Shown: in pieces, positions 26,043 through 36,260 of the stretch
Layout: each line of letters opens with the position of its first letter
How positions within the stretch are numbered: the first letter of the stretch is position 1
Assembly (NCBI RefSeq): GCF_002902985.1
Contig: NZ_CP026167.1
Location: forward strand, 2,108,001 to 2,172,000
Direction of reading: 5' to 3'
Source of the DNA: Leclercia sp. LSNIH1
Lineage (GTDB): Bacteria > Pseudomonadota > Gammaproteobacteria > Enterobacterales > Enterobacteriaceae
DNA: 64,000 bases
Position numbers and translations under genes: made by a program
The notes under the pieces: generated by a model
Databases searched by the model: none
Seen by the model: only the letters and a program-made list of their open reading frames with translations
What the model was told of the DNA's origin: nothing

Positions 26043-28508
26043 ATGCTCAGAGTTTCCTGCCCCTCTTGCGTTATTAATCCCTTGCGTTCGGGACGATATT
26101 TATTAATGGTGAGCATGTTATTCCCGACATGGGTATACGCTGAGATGTCGACCTACGACGAGCTTATTATTCAGGCGCGGGATGGTGACCGCCAGCCTTT
26201 ATTGCAATACCTGGCCGTTCGGGAAAAGGAGACGCAGTTAACAGCGGGAGAGATTGCTGACTGGCTTCAGGTTTCCTCATGGGCTAATAATGATGCGGAG
26301 ACGCTGGCGGTATGGGAGCGTTATCGCCAACACATGGCCATCCCTGCCAGAGGGCAGGTCGCTGCCGCCCGCGCGCTGCGTAACCAAAAGCAGTGGAATG
26401 CCTCGCTGGCCGTCTGGGAAAGCGTTCTGCAAGATGAACCCGGCAATAGCGACGCCCGCACCGGCTGGATAATGACGCTCGCAGATGCCCATCGCAACGA
26501 GCAGGCCGTCACCGAAGCCCGGCGCTGGGCAGACGAGGAGCCGGGGCCAGAGAGAGAGGCCCTGCTGGCTTATGTTTATCATGCTCAGGGGAAAAACTGG
26601 GATTCTGTACTGGCGGCCAGCCACCTCGATACCGATTCAGACCGCAACAAAAACGTGGTGCCCACGCTGTTGGCTGCGATGTCGGCCAGCCGCATTGCGG
26701 GCCCTGCGCTGACCCTTTCAGAGCGCTTTCCGCAGCCTGATGCCATTAAACGTCAACTTGAACTGGATGCGGCGGCGCAAACCGTCCGCGCTGCGTTCAC
26801 GCCCACCCGCAATGAAGATGAACGATTTCTGGTGGCAGATAAAGCCCTGGCTCGCTATGACGCGCTGATTGCCGCATGGGAACACCTTCCCGAGGCGCAA
26901 GCTGATGTGCGACGCGCCAGAATTGACCGGCTGGGGGCGCTGGTTATTCGTAAACGCATGGCGGAAGCGATCGCCGAATTTGAATCGCTTGAGGCGAACG
27001 GAACGCCCGTGCCTGACTACGCCAGAAGATGGGTCGCTTCTGCCTATCTTGCGCAGAAGCAGCCGGACAAAGCCGAGTCGCTGCTTGAAAGCATCTATTT
27101 TCCGCGTGGCTCGACCCTGGCATCCACGCCGCTGACTATGGACGATCAGCAGGAACTGCTCTATGCCCGTCTCGATAACAACCATTTCGACGAAGCGAAG
27201 CAGCAACTGGATGACTACAGCAAAGAGAGCCCTTACCTGCGAAAGATCTATGGCTCTCCTACGCCGCAGCCCAATGACAACTGGCTGCTGGCCAGAACCT
27301 TACAAACCGAATATCTGGTGGCCGTTAATGATTTGCCCGCAGCCGAGAAGCATGCGGAGCGGTTGGCGCGCACAGGATCGGGTAACCAGGCACTGCGTAT
27401 TGCCTATGCCTCAGTGCTGCTGGCGAGAGGATTACCGCGTGCCGCAGAGGGCGAACTTAAGCTTGCTGAAGTCATTGAACCCAGCAACCTGGCGCTGGAA
27501 AGGCAGCAGGCATGGACGGCCATGGAGCTACAGGAGTGGCAACAGGCCGAGGAACTCACAAAAGATGTGGTCAGCCGTAGCCCGGATGATGCCGCCACGT
27601 TGCAGCTTGAACGACTGATGGCGGTGCATAACAAAGCGGAACTGCGGATAGCCGGATCTCAGGGCATCTCATCCGACAATCCGGTCAGTGGCAAAGATGA
27701 TTTTACCCTCAACACTGCGCTTTATAGCCCGCCTGTTAACCAGAACTGGCGGCTGTTTACCGGCTACAACTTTGCCCGCGGCGAGTTTGAGGAGGGGAAG
27801 GGAATAAGCCGGGACCTGCTGGCGGGCGTGGAATGGACCTCAAGGAATAGCTGGGCCGAAATGGAGATCTCCGGGCGCAACGATAACACCGATCAGAAAA
27901 TCGGCGGACGCCTCTCCGGCTGGTACGATTTCAGCGACAACTGGCGGGTCGGAGGCTCGGCGGAGCGGTTATCCCGTAACACGCCGCTGCGTGCCCTGCG
28001 CAATGGGGTAAACGCCAACGGTGGCGATCTGTGGTTACGCTGGTATCAGAACGAACGACGGGAATATCAACTTTCCCTTTTCGGTGCCCATTTCACCGAC
28101 GGCAACGATCGCCTGGAGTATGGCATCAGCGGTAAAGAACGCCTCTGGACGTCGCCACGTTTTACGCTGGATTTTATCCCTGGCATCGGCGGCAGCCACA
28201 ACAGCAAAGAAGATGTGCCTTATTACAACCCCAAACGCGATCTTTCGGCAGTGGCAGGGCTGCGTGCCGAACAGGTGCTGTACCGCCATTACGACACGGT
28301 CTGGAAGCAGCAGTTTGAAGCGGGGGCGGGCAGTTACTGGCAAAAAGGGTACAGCGCTGGGGCCATCAATCAGTTTGGTTACGGGCAACGTATTCAATGG
28401 AATAACGTAGTGGATGCCGGGGTGAAACTGACCTGGGATAAGCGTCCTTACGACGGGAAGCGGGAGCGCAATATTGCCCTCGCATTTGATCTGAATGTCA
28501 GGTTTTAA
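26043..28508 (+). CDS. pgaA: Poly-beta-1,6-GlcNAc export porin PgaA
   Basis: Outer-membrane porin of 821 residues that exports partly deacetylated poly-GlcNAc. A signal peptide ends near VYAEM, then a long periplasmic TPR superhelix (residues about 40-530; e.g. DEPGNSDARTGWIMTLADAHRNEQA and ALRIAYASVLLARGLPRAA in pieces), then a 16-strand-type C-terminal barrel from about 550 ending in ALAFDLNVRF with a terminal phenylalanine. Length and order match E. coli PgaA. It is first in the pgaABCD operon. Confidence 0.94.
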   Translation: MLRVSCPSCVINPLRSGRYLLMVSMLFPTWVYAEMSTYDELIIQARDGDRQPLLQYLAVREKETQLTAGEIADWLQVSSWANNDAETLAVWERYRQHMAIPARGQVAAARALRNQKQWNASLAVWESVLQDEPGNSDARTGWIMTLADAHRNEQAVTEARRWADEEPGPEREALLAYVYHAQGKNWDSVLAASHLDTDSDRNKNVVPTLLAAMSASRIAGPALTLSERFPQPDAIKRQLELDAAAQTVRAAFTPTRNEDERFLVADKALARYDALIAAWEHLPEAQADVRRARIDRLGALVIRKRMAEAIAEFESLEANGTPVPDYARRWVASAYLAQKQPDKAESLLESIYFPRGSTLASTPLTMDDQQELLYARLDNNHFDEAKQQLDDYSKESPYLRKIYGSPTPQPNDNWLLARTLQTEYLVAVNDLPAAEKHAERLARTGSGNQALRIAYASVLLARGLPRAAEGELKLAEVIEPSNLALERQQAWTAMELQEWQQAEELTKDVVSRSPDDAATLQLERLMAVHNKAELRIAGSQGISSDNPVSGKDDFTLNTALYSPPVNQNWRLFTGYNFARGEFEEGKGISRDLLAGVEWTSRNSWAEMEISGRNDNTDQKIGGRLSGWYDFSDNWRVGGSAERLSRNTPLRALRNGVNANGGDLWLRWYQNERREYQLSLFGAHFTDGNDRLEYGISGKERLWTSPRFTLDFIPGIGGSHNSKEDVPYYNPKRDLSAVAGLRAEQVLYRHYDTVWKQQFEAGAGSYWQKGYSAGAINQFGYGQRIQWNNVVDAGVKLTWDKRPYDGKRERNIALAFDLNVRF

Positions 28509-28517
28509 GGGCGCATC

Positions 28518-30533
28518 ATGATGAAACGATGGCTTCTCGCCGCGAGGGTAATCGTCGGGTGGATGATGATGAGCATGTGTGCACTGGCCGCGGCACCACG
28601 TTATCTTCCTCCCGCCGAACGGCCGGCGCTCTATGCGGACCAGCCCTGGCCCAAAAACAGCTTTCTTGTGCTGGCCTGGCACGACGTGGAGGACGGCGCC
28701 GCCGATCAGCGCTATCTCTCCGTGCGCACCAGCGCCCTGAACGATCAGTTTGCCTGGCTGCATGATAACGGCTACCACCCGATTAGCGTGCAGCAGGTGC
28801 TGGATGCCCATGCAGGAAAAAGCACCTTGCCGGAAAAGGCGGTGATGCTGACCTTTGATGATGGATACAGTAGCTTCTCGACGCGCGTTCTGCCGCTGCT
28901 TCGGTTGTTCAGATGGCCTGCTTTGTGGGCGCCAGTCGGCAGTTGGGTGGATGCACCGGAACATTCGCTGGTGGATTTTGGCGGACTCAAGACGCCGCGG
29001 GAAAAATTTGCCACCTGGAAGATGGTACGCGAGGCGAGCGAGTCGGGGCTCGTGGAAGTGGGTGCGCACACCTGGGCATCCCATTACGGTCATCAGGCCA
29101 ATCCGCAAGGCAGTCAGGAGCCCGCAGTCGCTAACCGTTTCTACGATAAAACCCGCGGGCAGTACGAAACGGATGCGCAGTTTGAAAAGCGTATAAATGC
29201 CGACCTGGCGCGTATTACGGGCAAAATCAAAGAGGTCACCGGGAAAGCGCCGCGCGCCTGGGTCTGGCCCTACGGTGCGGCGAGCGGAACAACGCTGAAG
29301 CTTGCGCATCAGCAGGGCTACCAGATGGCTTTCACCCTAAACCAGGGGCTGGCGAATGCCGCCAGGCTGGAAGACGTTCCCCGGGTGCTGATTTCCAACA
29401 ACCCTTCGCTGCGTAGCTTCGCCAGCCAGATAGCTCAGGTCAGAGAACCTGAAAACATGCGGGTTATGCATGTCGATCTCGACTATGTCTACGACAAAAA
29501 CCAGGCTCAACAGCGTAAAAATATCGATCTGCTCATCCAGCGTGTTTTCGATATGAAGATCACCCATGTCTTCTTACAGGCCTATGCCGATCCGAAAGGG
29601 GACGGCAACGTCAATGCGCTCTATTTTCGCAGTCGCTGGCTACCGATGCGGGCGGATCTGTTTAACTTCGTCTCCTGGCAGTTACAGACCCGTGCCGGGG
29701 TGAAGGTTTACGCATGGATGCCGGTACTGGCGTTTGGGTTAGACCCCTCGGTGCCTCGCGTGGCGGCATGGTCGCCAGACAACGGACGCATTGCGCCAGA
29801 TAACCAGCATTATTTGCGCTTATCACCCTGGAATGCGGTTGCCCGGCAGAGAATCAACGACATCTACGAAGACCTGGCGCGCCATGCCAACTTCAACGGC
29901 ATCCTGTTCCATGATGACGCTTTTTTAACCGACTTTGAGGATGCCTCCCCGGATGCGCTCAAAGCCTATCGTGCAGCAGGCTTCCCGGATAACCTCGCGG
30001 AGATACGCGCCAATCCGCAACTGCTGGCGCGCTGGACGCGCTTTAAAAGTCGCGCCCTGATTGATTTTACCCGACAGCTCACGCAAACCGTGCGTGCCGT
30101 GCGCGGCCCGCAGATCAAAACTGCCCGCAACATTTACGCCATGCCGGTACTGGATCCGCAGAGCGAAACCTGGTTTGCGCAGAATCTGAATGATTTTCTC
30201 AGCACCTACGACTGGACAGCGCCGATGGCGATGCCGCTGATGGAAAATGTCCCGGTCAACGAGGCCAATGCCTGGCTGGACAGACTCGTCGGGCAGGTCG
30301 CCCGTTTCCCTGGCGCGCTGGATAAAACGGTCTTTGAACTTCAGGCGCGGGACTGGCGTAAGGGGGCAGGGCAGGACGCTATTAGCGGTGAAATGCTTAA
30401 CGGGTGGATGCGACAGCTCAAGATGAGCGGTGCCGGAAACTATGGCTACTACCCGGACGATTTCATTAACGATCAACCCCGGATGGCAGAGATCCGTTCT
30501 GCTTTTTCCTCTTACTGGTATCCGCAAAAATGA
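28518..30533 (+). CDS. pgaB: Poly-beta-1,6-GlcNAc N-deacetylase PgaB
   Basis: Periplasmic enzyme of 671 residues. The N-terminal carbohydrate-esterase-4 domain has TFDDGYSSF and the metal-binding HTWASHYGH; the C-terminal glycoside-hydrolase-like domain has [28 protein letters not shown] (residues about 464-482) and NYGYYPDDF. It partially deacetylates the polymer before export through PgaA. E. coli PgaB is a lipoprotein, but here the N-terminus ([11 protein letters not shown]) lacks a canonical lipobox and looks like a signal-peptidase-I site. Its stop overlaps pgaC in ATGA. Confidence 0.94.
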   Translation: MMKRWLLAARVIVGWMMMSMCALAAAPRYLPPAERPALYADQPWPKNSFLVLAWHDVEDGAADQRYLSVRTSALNDQFAWLHDNGYHPISVQQVLDAHAGKSTLPEKAVMLTFDDGYSSFSTRVLPLLRLFRWPALWAPVGSWVDAPEHSLVDFGGLKTPREKFATWKMVREASESGLVEVGAHTWASHYGHQANPQGSQEPAVANRFYDKTRGQYETDAQFEKRINADLARITGKIKEVTGKAPRAWVWPYGAASGTTLKLAHQQGYQMAFTLNQGLANAARLEDVPRVLISNNPSLRSFASQIAQVREPENMRVMHVDLDYVYDKNQAQQRKNIDLLIQRVFDMKITHVFLQAYADPKGDGNVNALYFRSRWLPMRADLFNFVSWQLQTRAGVKVYAWMPVLAFGLDPSVPRVAAWSPDNGRIAPDNQHYLRLSPWNAVARQRINDIYEDLARHANFNGILFHDDAFLTDFEDASPDALKAYRAAGFPDNLAEIRANPQLLARWTRFKSRALIDFTRQLTQTVRAVRGPQIKTARNIYAMPVLDPQSETWFAQNLNDFLSTYDWTAPMAMPLMENVPVNEANAWLDRLVGQVARFPGALDKTVFELQARDWRKGAGQDAISGEMLNGWMRQLKMSGAGNYGYYPDDFINDQPRMAEIRSAFSSYWYPQK

Positions 30534-31864
30534 CCGATCGCCTCATCGCCTTCCTGATCCTTTGCCTGATGTTCAGTTTTCCGCTCGGCGTGGCGGTGAT
30601 TTTTACCGGTGAAGTGATCCTTAATTTCGTCTTTTTCTGGCCGCTGTTTATGTCGGCCCTCTGGATAAGCGGTGGGCTTTATTTCTGGCTTCACCGCGAG
30701 CGCCACTGGCCGTGGGGGCCGGGCACACCGCCCCCTACACTCGCAGGCAATCCGCTGATTTCCATTCTTGTGCCCTGCTTTAACGAAGGGCTGAATGCAC
30801 GCGAGACTATTGAAGCGGCGCTGGCGCAGCGTTATGAAAATATAGAAGTGATTGCTATCAATGACGGTTCTATAGACAACACCGCGACCGTGCTGGACCA
30901 GTTAGCGAGTAAATATTCGCGGCTGCGGGTGATTCATCTGGCGGAAAATCAGGGCAAAGCGGTCGCCCTGCAGGCAGGTGCCGCGGCGGCGCGCAGTGAC
31001 TTTCTGGTGTGTATTGATGGTGATGCGCTGCTGGACAGAGATGCGGCGGTGTATATGGTCGCACCGCTGCTCAATTACCCTCGCGTGGGGGCCGTGACCG
31101 GTAATCCGCGTATCCGTACCCGTTCAACGCTGATTGGGCGAGTCCAGGTGGGGGAATTTTCATCTATCATCGGCCTCATCAAGCGTACCCAACGCGTCTA
31201 TGGTCAGGTCTTTACCGTTTCCGGTGTCATTGCCGCTTTTCGCCGTCGCGCCCTGGCAGAGGTGGGGTACTGGAGCCCGGATATGATCACGGAAGATATT
31301 GATATCAGCTGGAAGTTACAGCTGCGCCATTGGTCAATTTTCTTCGAACCTCGGGCGCTGTGTTGGATTTTGATGCCCGAGACGCTGAAGGGGCTCTGGA
31401 AACAGCGTCTGCGTTGGGCGCAGGGGGGCGCGGAGGTGTTTATTGTCAATATGCGTCGCTTGTGGAGCTGGGAGTACCGGCGCATGTGGCCTCTGTTTCT
31501 TGAGTTTTGTATGTCAACCGCATGGGCCTTTGCCTATGCCGTCAGCATCCTGCTGTTTCTCATCGGGCTGCTTATTCCGATGCCCGATTCTTTATATGTT
31601 CAGCACCTTTTCCCACCGGCTTTTACTGGCCTGATGCTGGGCGTGGTCTGTCTGTTGCAGTTCGCGGTCAGTCTGTTTATTGAACGACGCTACGAGAAAG
31701 GTATTGCGGCGTCACTGTTCTGGGTTATCTGGTTTCCGGTGGTGTACTGGATGTTGAGCCTGTTCACTACGCTTGTGGCTTTCCCGAAAGTGATGCTGCG
31801 CCGTAAACGCAGCAGAGCGCGTTGGGTGAGTCCCGATCGCGGTATTGGGAGATTAAAACCATGA
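30530..31864 (+). CDS. pgaC: Poly-beta-1,6-GlcNAc synthase PgaC (GT2)
   Basis: Inner-membrane processive glycosyltransferase of 444 residues that polymerises UDP-GlcNAc. Two N-terminal membrane segments precede a GT2 domain with [27 protein letters not shown] and QRLRWAQGG (the D, DxD, TED and Q/RxxRW elements), then further C-terminal membrane segments. It overlaps pgaB and pgaD by 4 bases each. Activity depends on PgaD and, in E. coli, on cyclic di-GMP. Confidence 0.96.
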   Translation: MTDRLIAFLILCLMFSFPLGVAVIFTGEVILNFVFFWPLFMSALWISGGLYFWLHRERHWPWGPGTPPPTLAGNPLISILVPCFNEGLNARETIEAALAQRYENIEVIAINDGSIDNTATVLDQLASKYSRLRVIHLAENQGKAVALQAGAAAARSDFLVCIDGDALLDRDAAVYMVAPLLNYPRVGAVTGNPRIRTRSTLIGRVQVGEFSSIIGLIKRTQRVYGQVFTVSGVIAAFRRRALAEVGYWSPDMITEDIDISWKLQLRHWSIFFEPRALCWILMPETLKGLWKQRLRWAQGGAEVFIVNMRRLWSWEYRRMWPLFLEFCMSTAWAFAYAVSILLFLIGLLIPMPDSLYVQHLFPPAFTGLMLGVVCLLQFAVSLFIERRYEKGIAASLFWVIWFPVVYWMLSLFTTLVAFPKVMLRRKRSRARWVSPDRGIGRLKP

Positions 31865-32298
31865 TCCAACCATTAATTTTTACTGAACAACGGCTGTTTC
31901 CACGCGCGCTGGATTTGCTGTTGACGATCGTTGCCTGGCTGGGGTTTAGCTGGCTGATTTACAGTGGTCTGATAAGCGCGATTGAACATGATCCGTTTAT
32001 GGGGACCAGGCCGTTCTACACCACGCTCAGTACGTTGAGTATCTACCTGCTGGTGGCCTGTCTTATCGATCTGGCGCTAATCTGCTGGGCAAAATATAAC
32101 CAGCTGCGCTTTCGTGTTGAACGTCGTAAGCGTCGGCCTGGACTTGAGCGCCATGAAGTGGCGGCAAGTTTCAATATCACCCCCGAACTGGCGCTAATGA
32201 TGAACCAGGCCCAGGTTTTTACCCTCGCCCATTATGATACGGGGGCAATAGACCGCGTGTGGATGGCGAAAATTCTTGCTGACGTGCGAAGCGAGTAA
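31861..32298 (+). CDS. pgaD: Poly-GlcNAc synthase subunit PgaD
   Basis: Inner-membrane protein of 145 residues with two transmembrane segments (residues about 17-37 and 60-78) and a basic cytoplasmic region ([14 protein letters not shown]). It forms the cyclic-di-GMP-responsive complex with PgaC. The ATG at 31861 is chosen because it gives the ATGA overlap with pgaC and the family-length protein. Confidence 0.9.
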   Translation: MIQPLIFTEQRLFPRALDLLLTIVAWLGFSWLIYSGLISAIEHDPFMGTRPFYTTLSTLSIYLLVACLIDLALICWAKYNQLRFRVERRKRRPGLERHEVAASFNITPELALMMNQAQVFTLAHYDTGAIDRVWMAKILADVRSE

Positions 32299-32308
32299 CG
32301 AAAAACCG

Positions 32309-32345
32309 TGCCCCGTCTGGCGTATCACCAGACGGGGCATTTTTA
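32309..32345. terminator. Bidirectional terminator between pgaD and the kinase gene
   Basis: TGCCCCGTCTGG pairs perfectly with CCAGACGGGGCA. It is followed by TTTTTA on the plus strand and preceded by AAAAAC (T-run on the minus strand), so it serves both convergent operons. Confidence 0.88.
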
Positions 32346-33842
32346 CCGCCGCACCCGGGCAACCGTCTCCTGCCAGGCCTGCCAGCGGGTCTGTAGCCGG
32401 GCGTGACGCGCCATGTCTGGCGTAAAGGTGACATGCTCCGGCAGATACTGGCGCAGCTGGGCGGTGGTCAGGTTAAACAGCGCCTTACGCGCCAGCAGTG
32501 CCGCCCCCATCGCTGAAAGTTCCGCCACGTCGCTGCGCATCACCGGGCAGCCGAGCAGGTCCGCCTGGTACTGCATCAGCCAGTCGTTTTTTGTCGGCCC
32601 GCCGTCCACCATCAGCGCGTTCAGGGTGAAGCCCGGATGGGCGCGCATCGCCTGCACCACGTCGGCAATCTGATAGGCGATCGACTCCAGCGCCGCGCGG
32701 ATCAGGTGCGCCCGCTTCACGCCGCGGCTCAGGCCGTGGATCATGCCGCGGGCATTCTCATCCCACCACGGGGCGCCAAGGCCGGTCAGCGCCGGCACAA
32801 AATAGACGCCGAGCGTGGAGTCCACCGAGCGGGGGAGGGTGTTGAGCTCATGGATAAGCTCCGCCTGCGACAGCTCGCTTAGCCCGGTGCTGTCCGCCAT
32901 CCACGCCACCGCGTCGCCGGTGTGGGGGATATTCCCCTCCAGCCCGTAGACCAGCGTCTCGCCGTCGTGCCAGGCCACGGTGGTGGCCAGGGCGCTCACC
33001 TCGCTGCGGGCGGAGGCCACCGGCGCCATCACCGACGAGCCGGTGCCGTAGGTCGCCTTCACGCAGCCTTCCGCCCCCAGACCGTGGGCAAAGAGCGCGG
33101 CGTGGGAGTCGCCGATCATCGCCATCACCGGCAGTCCGTCCGGAATGGAGGGGCAGCCGCGGGTGTAACCAAACAGACCGCTGGAGGGTTTAATCTCCGG
33201 CAGGGCCGCGCGGGGGATGCCAAACAGCGCCAGCATCTGCGGGTCCCAGTCGGCGGTATGCAGGCTCATCAGCTGGGTGCGGGCAGCGTTGGCGTAATCG
33301 CAGCTAAACGCCTGCCCCTGGGTCAGGTTCCACAGCAGCCAGCTGTCAACGGTGCCGAGGCAGATCTCACCCCGGGCGGCACGCGCTGCGCCGTCGGGGA
33401 TGTTATCCAGCAGCCAGCGCATTTTGGAGGCAGAAAACAGCGGCGCGATGGGCAGGCCCGTGGCCGCTCTAATCTCCGGGCCGTGGCCCTGCTCACGCAG
33501 CTGGTGGCAAAAGGCCGCGGTGCGGGAACATTGCCAGCTCAGCGCCGGGGCAATGGGTTTGCCCGTTGCCCGCTCCCAGCCCACCACGGTTTCACGCTGA
33601 TTGCTGATCGCCAGCGCCGCCACTCTCTCTACCCCGACGGTGGCCAATGCGCGGGCCACCACATCCAGAGAGGCCTCCACCAGCAGGTCGGCGGATTGTT
33701 CAACCCAGCCTTCGTGGGGCGTCTGGATTGCCAGCGCCCGGGAGAAGCTCGCCACCACATGCCCGCTGGCATCCAGCGCCACCGCTTTGGCATTGGTGGT
33801 GCCCTCGTCGAGGGCGATGATAATGTCCTTGTTCACCGACAT
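32343..33842 (-). CDS. FGGY-family carbohydrate kinase, probable D-apulose kinase
   Basis: Cytoplasmic sugar kinase of 499 residues. It shows the N-terminal phosphate loop ALDEGTTNAKAVALD, SNQRETVVGWERATGKP, the FGGY-type KATYGTGSSVMA and the C-terminal MVDGGPTKNDWLMQYQAD, in the style of glycerol kinase. It follows the fucose-isomerase-like gene by 14 bases as last gene of the operon. With an isomerase and a split transketolase in the same operon, phosphorylation of apulose to apulose 4-phosphate is the best-fitting reaction, by analogy with the published apiose transketolase pathway. Confidence 0.85.
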   Translation of the reverse strand: MSVNKDIIIALDEGTTNAKAVALDASGHVVASFSRALAIQTPHEGWVEQSADLLVEASLDVVARALATVGVERVAALAISNQRETVVGWERATGKPIAPALSWQCSRTAAFCHQLREQGHGPEIRAATGLPIAPLFSASKMRWLLDNIPDGAARAARGEICLGTVDSWLLWNLTQGQAFSCDYANAARTQLMSLHTADWDPQMLALFGIPRAALPEIKPSSGLFGYTRGCPSIPDGLPVMAMIGDSHAALFAHGLGAEGCVKATYGTGSSVMAPVASARSEVSALATTVAWHDGETLVYGLEGNIPHTGDAVAWMADSTGLSELSQAELIHELNTLPRSVDSTLGVYFVPALTGLGAPWWDENARGMIHGLSRGVKRAHLIRAALESIAYQIADVVQAMRAHPGFTLNALMVDGGPTKNDWLMQYQADLLGCPVMRSDVAELSAMGAALLARKALFNLTTAQLRQYLPEHVTFTPDMARHARLQTRWQAWQETVARVRR

Positions 33843-33856
33843 AGCGGCCTCCAGCC

Positions 33857-35275
33857 TTAACGATGAAGGTAAGTTGAGACGCCAAGGTAGCGGGTAAAGG
33901 CTTCATGCAGGATCTCCGCGCTGGCGGAGTGGTTCATCGCCACATGATGCTCAAAACCGTTGCGGCAGATCCAGTTCAGCAGGTTCTCCAGATGCGGCAC
34001 CTGGATCACCGCCCGGCAGCCCACCGTGTCGAGCGGATCGTCCACCGACTGGCCCTGGCCCACGTAGGCTTTAATTTCCCCGGTCAGATCGTCGGTGCTC
34101 AGGCGGAAGTAGGTCAGCGGCCCGCTTTTCAGACGACCATGCACCGCGCCGCAGGTGTTCTCTTTCCCGACCGTGGTGCCGATGATGTCGGCGGTGCCCA
34201 TATGCGGGGATTCAAGGCTTTCGGCGGCGAAGTTACCGCAGTGGAACAGCACGCACTTGTCGCGCTCGTCGCCGAAGTTATTGTTCCAGTCGGCAATGGA
34301 GGCCGGGTTCATATTGCTGCTGGCCAGGGCGTACATAGAGAGGGCGCCCATCACGTCCACCTCGCAGGCGCTTGGCATCAATTGCCCGGACATCACGCTC
34401 ATGATCGAGCAGACGTTGATGCCGAGGTTCTCCTGCAGCGAGGTCCAGCACTGGATGGCGGTAGTGTCGATATCGTTGGCGACCACCCACTCGCTGATCA
34501 CCACAAACAGCTTCGCCATGGTCACCAGCTTGTCGGCCGGAATACGGCTGGCGTCGGCGTTATCGATCAGGATCCGCCGTTTTTCATCCACGCGGATGTC
34601 ATCGTCGCGCAGGGTTTTGATCCGGGTAAAGACTTCTGACAGGTCGAGCGTCTCCACGGCGATGCCGAGGCGTTCGAGCAATTTTTCGCTGTAGCGCACG
34701 GTGTTAAAGCCCGCCGGACGGGCACCGATTGCCCCCACGCGCACGCCGCGCATGCTGCTCACCACGCGGCAGACCTGCTCGAAACGCTGCAGATCCTGCG
34801 CAAACACCTCACCGTTGAGGGCGCAGACGTGCTGGGTAGTAAGGGTAAAAGGAATGCCGTACTGACGCAGGTTGTTGCACAGGGAGATTTTGCCGCAGAA
34901 GCTGTCGCGGCGGGTTGCCAGCCCCATTTTATCGAGGTTGTCCTCCTCGGCCTGCACCAGCACCGGCACGTTCAGGCCGGAGAGACGCAGGGTCTCGGCG
35001 ATGGCTTTTTCATCGCCAAAGTTAGGCAGCAGCACCACCACGCCGTGAATGCTGTCGCGGTGGGCGCGAAACAGCTCGGCGCAGGCTTTCGCATCCTGAC
35101 GGGTCTCCACGCCGCCGAGTTCGGTCTGGCTGGGGTCGAGCATAATGGTGTTAATACCCAGACGGCCAAAGAGGGCGATCGCCTGCTCGCGCGCTTCCGC
35201 TACCAGATAGCTCGGGAAGAACCCCCGGTTGCCGATGACCACGCCCATTGTCAGTTGTTGAGGAATTCGGGACAT
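33857..35275 (-). CDS. L-fucose/L-arabinose isomerase-fold protein, probable D-apiose isomerase
   Basis: Cytoplasmic ketol isomerase of 472 residues. The C-terminal fucose-isomerase domain is clear (ENTCGAVHGRLKSGPLTYFRLS, residues about 379-400, and NGFEHHVAMNHSASAEILHEA near the end). The family uses a divalent metal. Its place upstream of an FGGY kinase and downstream of the split transketolase supports an aldose-to-ketose step feeding them. D-apiose is inferred from pathway logic, not from residues. Confidence 0.83.
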   Translation of the reverse strand: MSRIPQQLTMGVVIGNRGFFPSYLVAEAREQAIALFGRLGINTIMLDPSQTELGGVETRQDAKACAELFRAHRDSIHGVVVLLPNFGDEKAIAETLRLSGLNVPVLVQAEEDNLDKMGLATRRDSFCGKISLCNNLRQYGIPFTLTTQHVCALNGEVFAQDLQRFEQVCRVVSSMRGVRVGAIGARPAGFNTVRYSEKLLERLGIAVETLDLSEVFTRIKTLRDDDIRVDEKRRILIDNADASRIPADKLVTMAKLFVVISEWVVANDIDTTAIQCWTSLQENLGINVCSIMSVMSGQLMPSACEVDVMGALSMYALASSNMNPASIADWNNNFGDERDKCVLFHCGNFAAESLESPHMGTADIIGTTVGKENTCGAVHGRLKSGPLTYFRLSTDDLTGEIKAYVGQGQSVDDPLDTVGCRAVIQVPHLENLLNWICRNGFEHHVAMNHSASAEILHEAFTRYLGVSTYLHR

Positions 35276-35309
35276 TGCTTTTCTCTCCAGTAAGATGTTG
35301 TTGTTATTT

Positions 35310-36260
35310 TCAGCAAACCTGTCGCGTCAGCATTTCCCGGGCGTGCTTCACCACCCCAGCGACATCAATCTCGTGGCGTGCCCGCGTTGACGCTCTGTCG
35401 GCAGCAATCGCGTATTGTCCATCCGGGATCCCCAGCCGTTTCAGCGGCACGGCGCATCCCGCTTCGGCCAGCACTTCCGCCACCAGGCTGCCGACGCCGC
35501 CGTTGACGTTATGCTCCTCGACGCTTACCACCGCCCTGCACGGGGCGAGGGCGGCCAGCAGCTGTTGGGTATCACAGGGACGAATAGATGGAATGCTGAT
35601 AACAGTGGCGTCAATACCTTCTTCCGCGAGTTGTGCAGCAGCTTCCACAATTTCATGTACCGTCGAGCCCATTGCCACCAGCGCCACGTCGTGGCCGCTG
35701 CGCAGGACGTCAATCTTGCCCGGCGCAAAACGGTAGCTGTCGTCATGCAGTTCCGGCAGGTTTTTCCCGTCGAGACGGATATAGACCGGGCCCACATGAT
35801 CGAGGGCGTAATCGATGATCTGGCGGCACTCGTTCGGGCTCGACGGGGCGTAAATTTCGATATTGCCGAAGCCGCGCATAATGGCGATATCGTCGATGCT
35901 GTGGTGGGTGCTGGCGAGCGGGCCGTAGCTGGCCCCCGCGTTCAGGCCGAACAGCTTGACATTGGTGTTGTTGTAGCAAATGTCGACTTTGATCTGCTCG
36001 TTAGCCCGCGAGATCAAAAATGGCGCGGCGTTGCAGGTGACGGCGATCTTACCGCCGATTGCCAGACCGGCAGCGGCGCCCACCAGCGTCTGCTCAGCGA
36101 TGCCGACGTTGACCAGGCGGCCCGGAAAACGCTGCATAAAGGGGGCGATTTTCGCCGTGGAGGTGGAATCCGCCACCACCGGCACCAGGTCCACGCCGCG
36201 TTCAACGGCGTCAATAAAGGCATTCACCATCACCGTGGCGAGGTGTTCGCTATTACTCAT
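35310..36260 (-). CDS. Transketolase, C-terminal subunit (probable apulose-4-phosphate transketolase B)
   Basis: Protein of 316 residues holding the pyrimidine-binding and C-terminal domains of a split transketolase. The catalytic glutamate region VNVGIAEQTLVGAAAGLA is present, followed by LNAGASYGPLASTHHSIDDIA. It starts 8 bases inside the end of the N-terminal subunit gene, so the two are coupled and form one enzyme. Split transketolases of this size occur in the known apiose pathway, where apulose 4-phosphate and glyceraldehyde 3-phosphate give xylulose 5-phosphate and dihydroxyacetone phosphate. Confidence 0.87.
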   Translation of the reverse strand: MSNSEHLATVMVNAFIDAVERGVDLVPVVADSTSTAKIAPFMQRFPGRLVNVGIAEQTLVGAAAGLAIGGKIAVTCNAAPFLISRANEQIKVDICYNNTNVKLFGLNAGASYGPLASTHHSIDDIAIMRGFGNIEIYAPSSPNECRQIIDYALDHVGPVYIRLDGKNLPELHDDSYRFAPGKIDVLRSGHDVALVAMGSTVHEIVEAAAQLAEEGIDATVISIPSIRPCDTQQLLAALAPCRAVVSVEEHNVNGGVGSLVAEVLAEAGCAVPLKRLGIPDGQYAIAADRASTRARHEIDVAGVVKHAREMLTRQVC

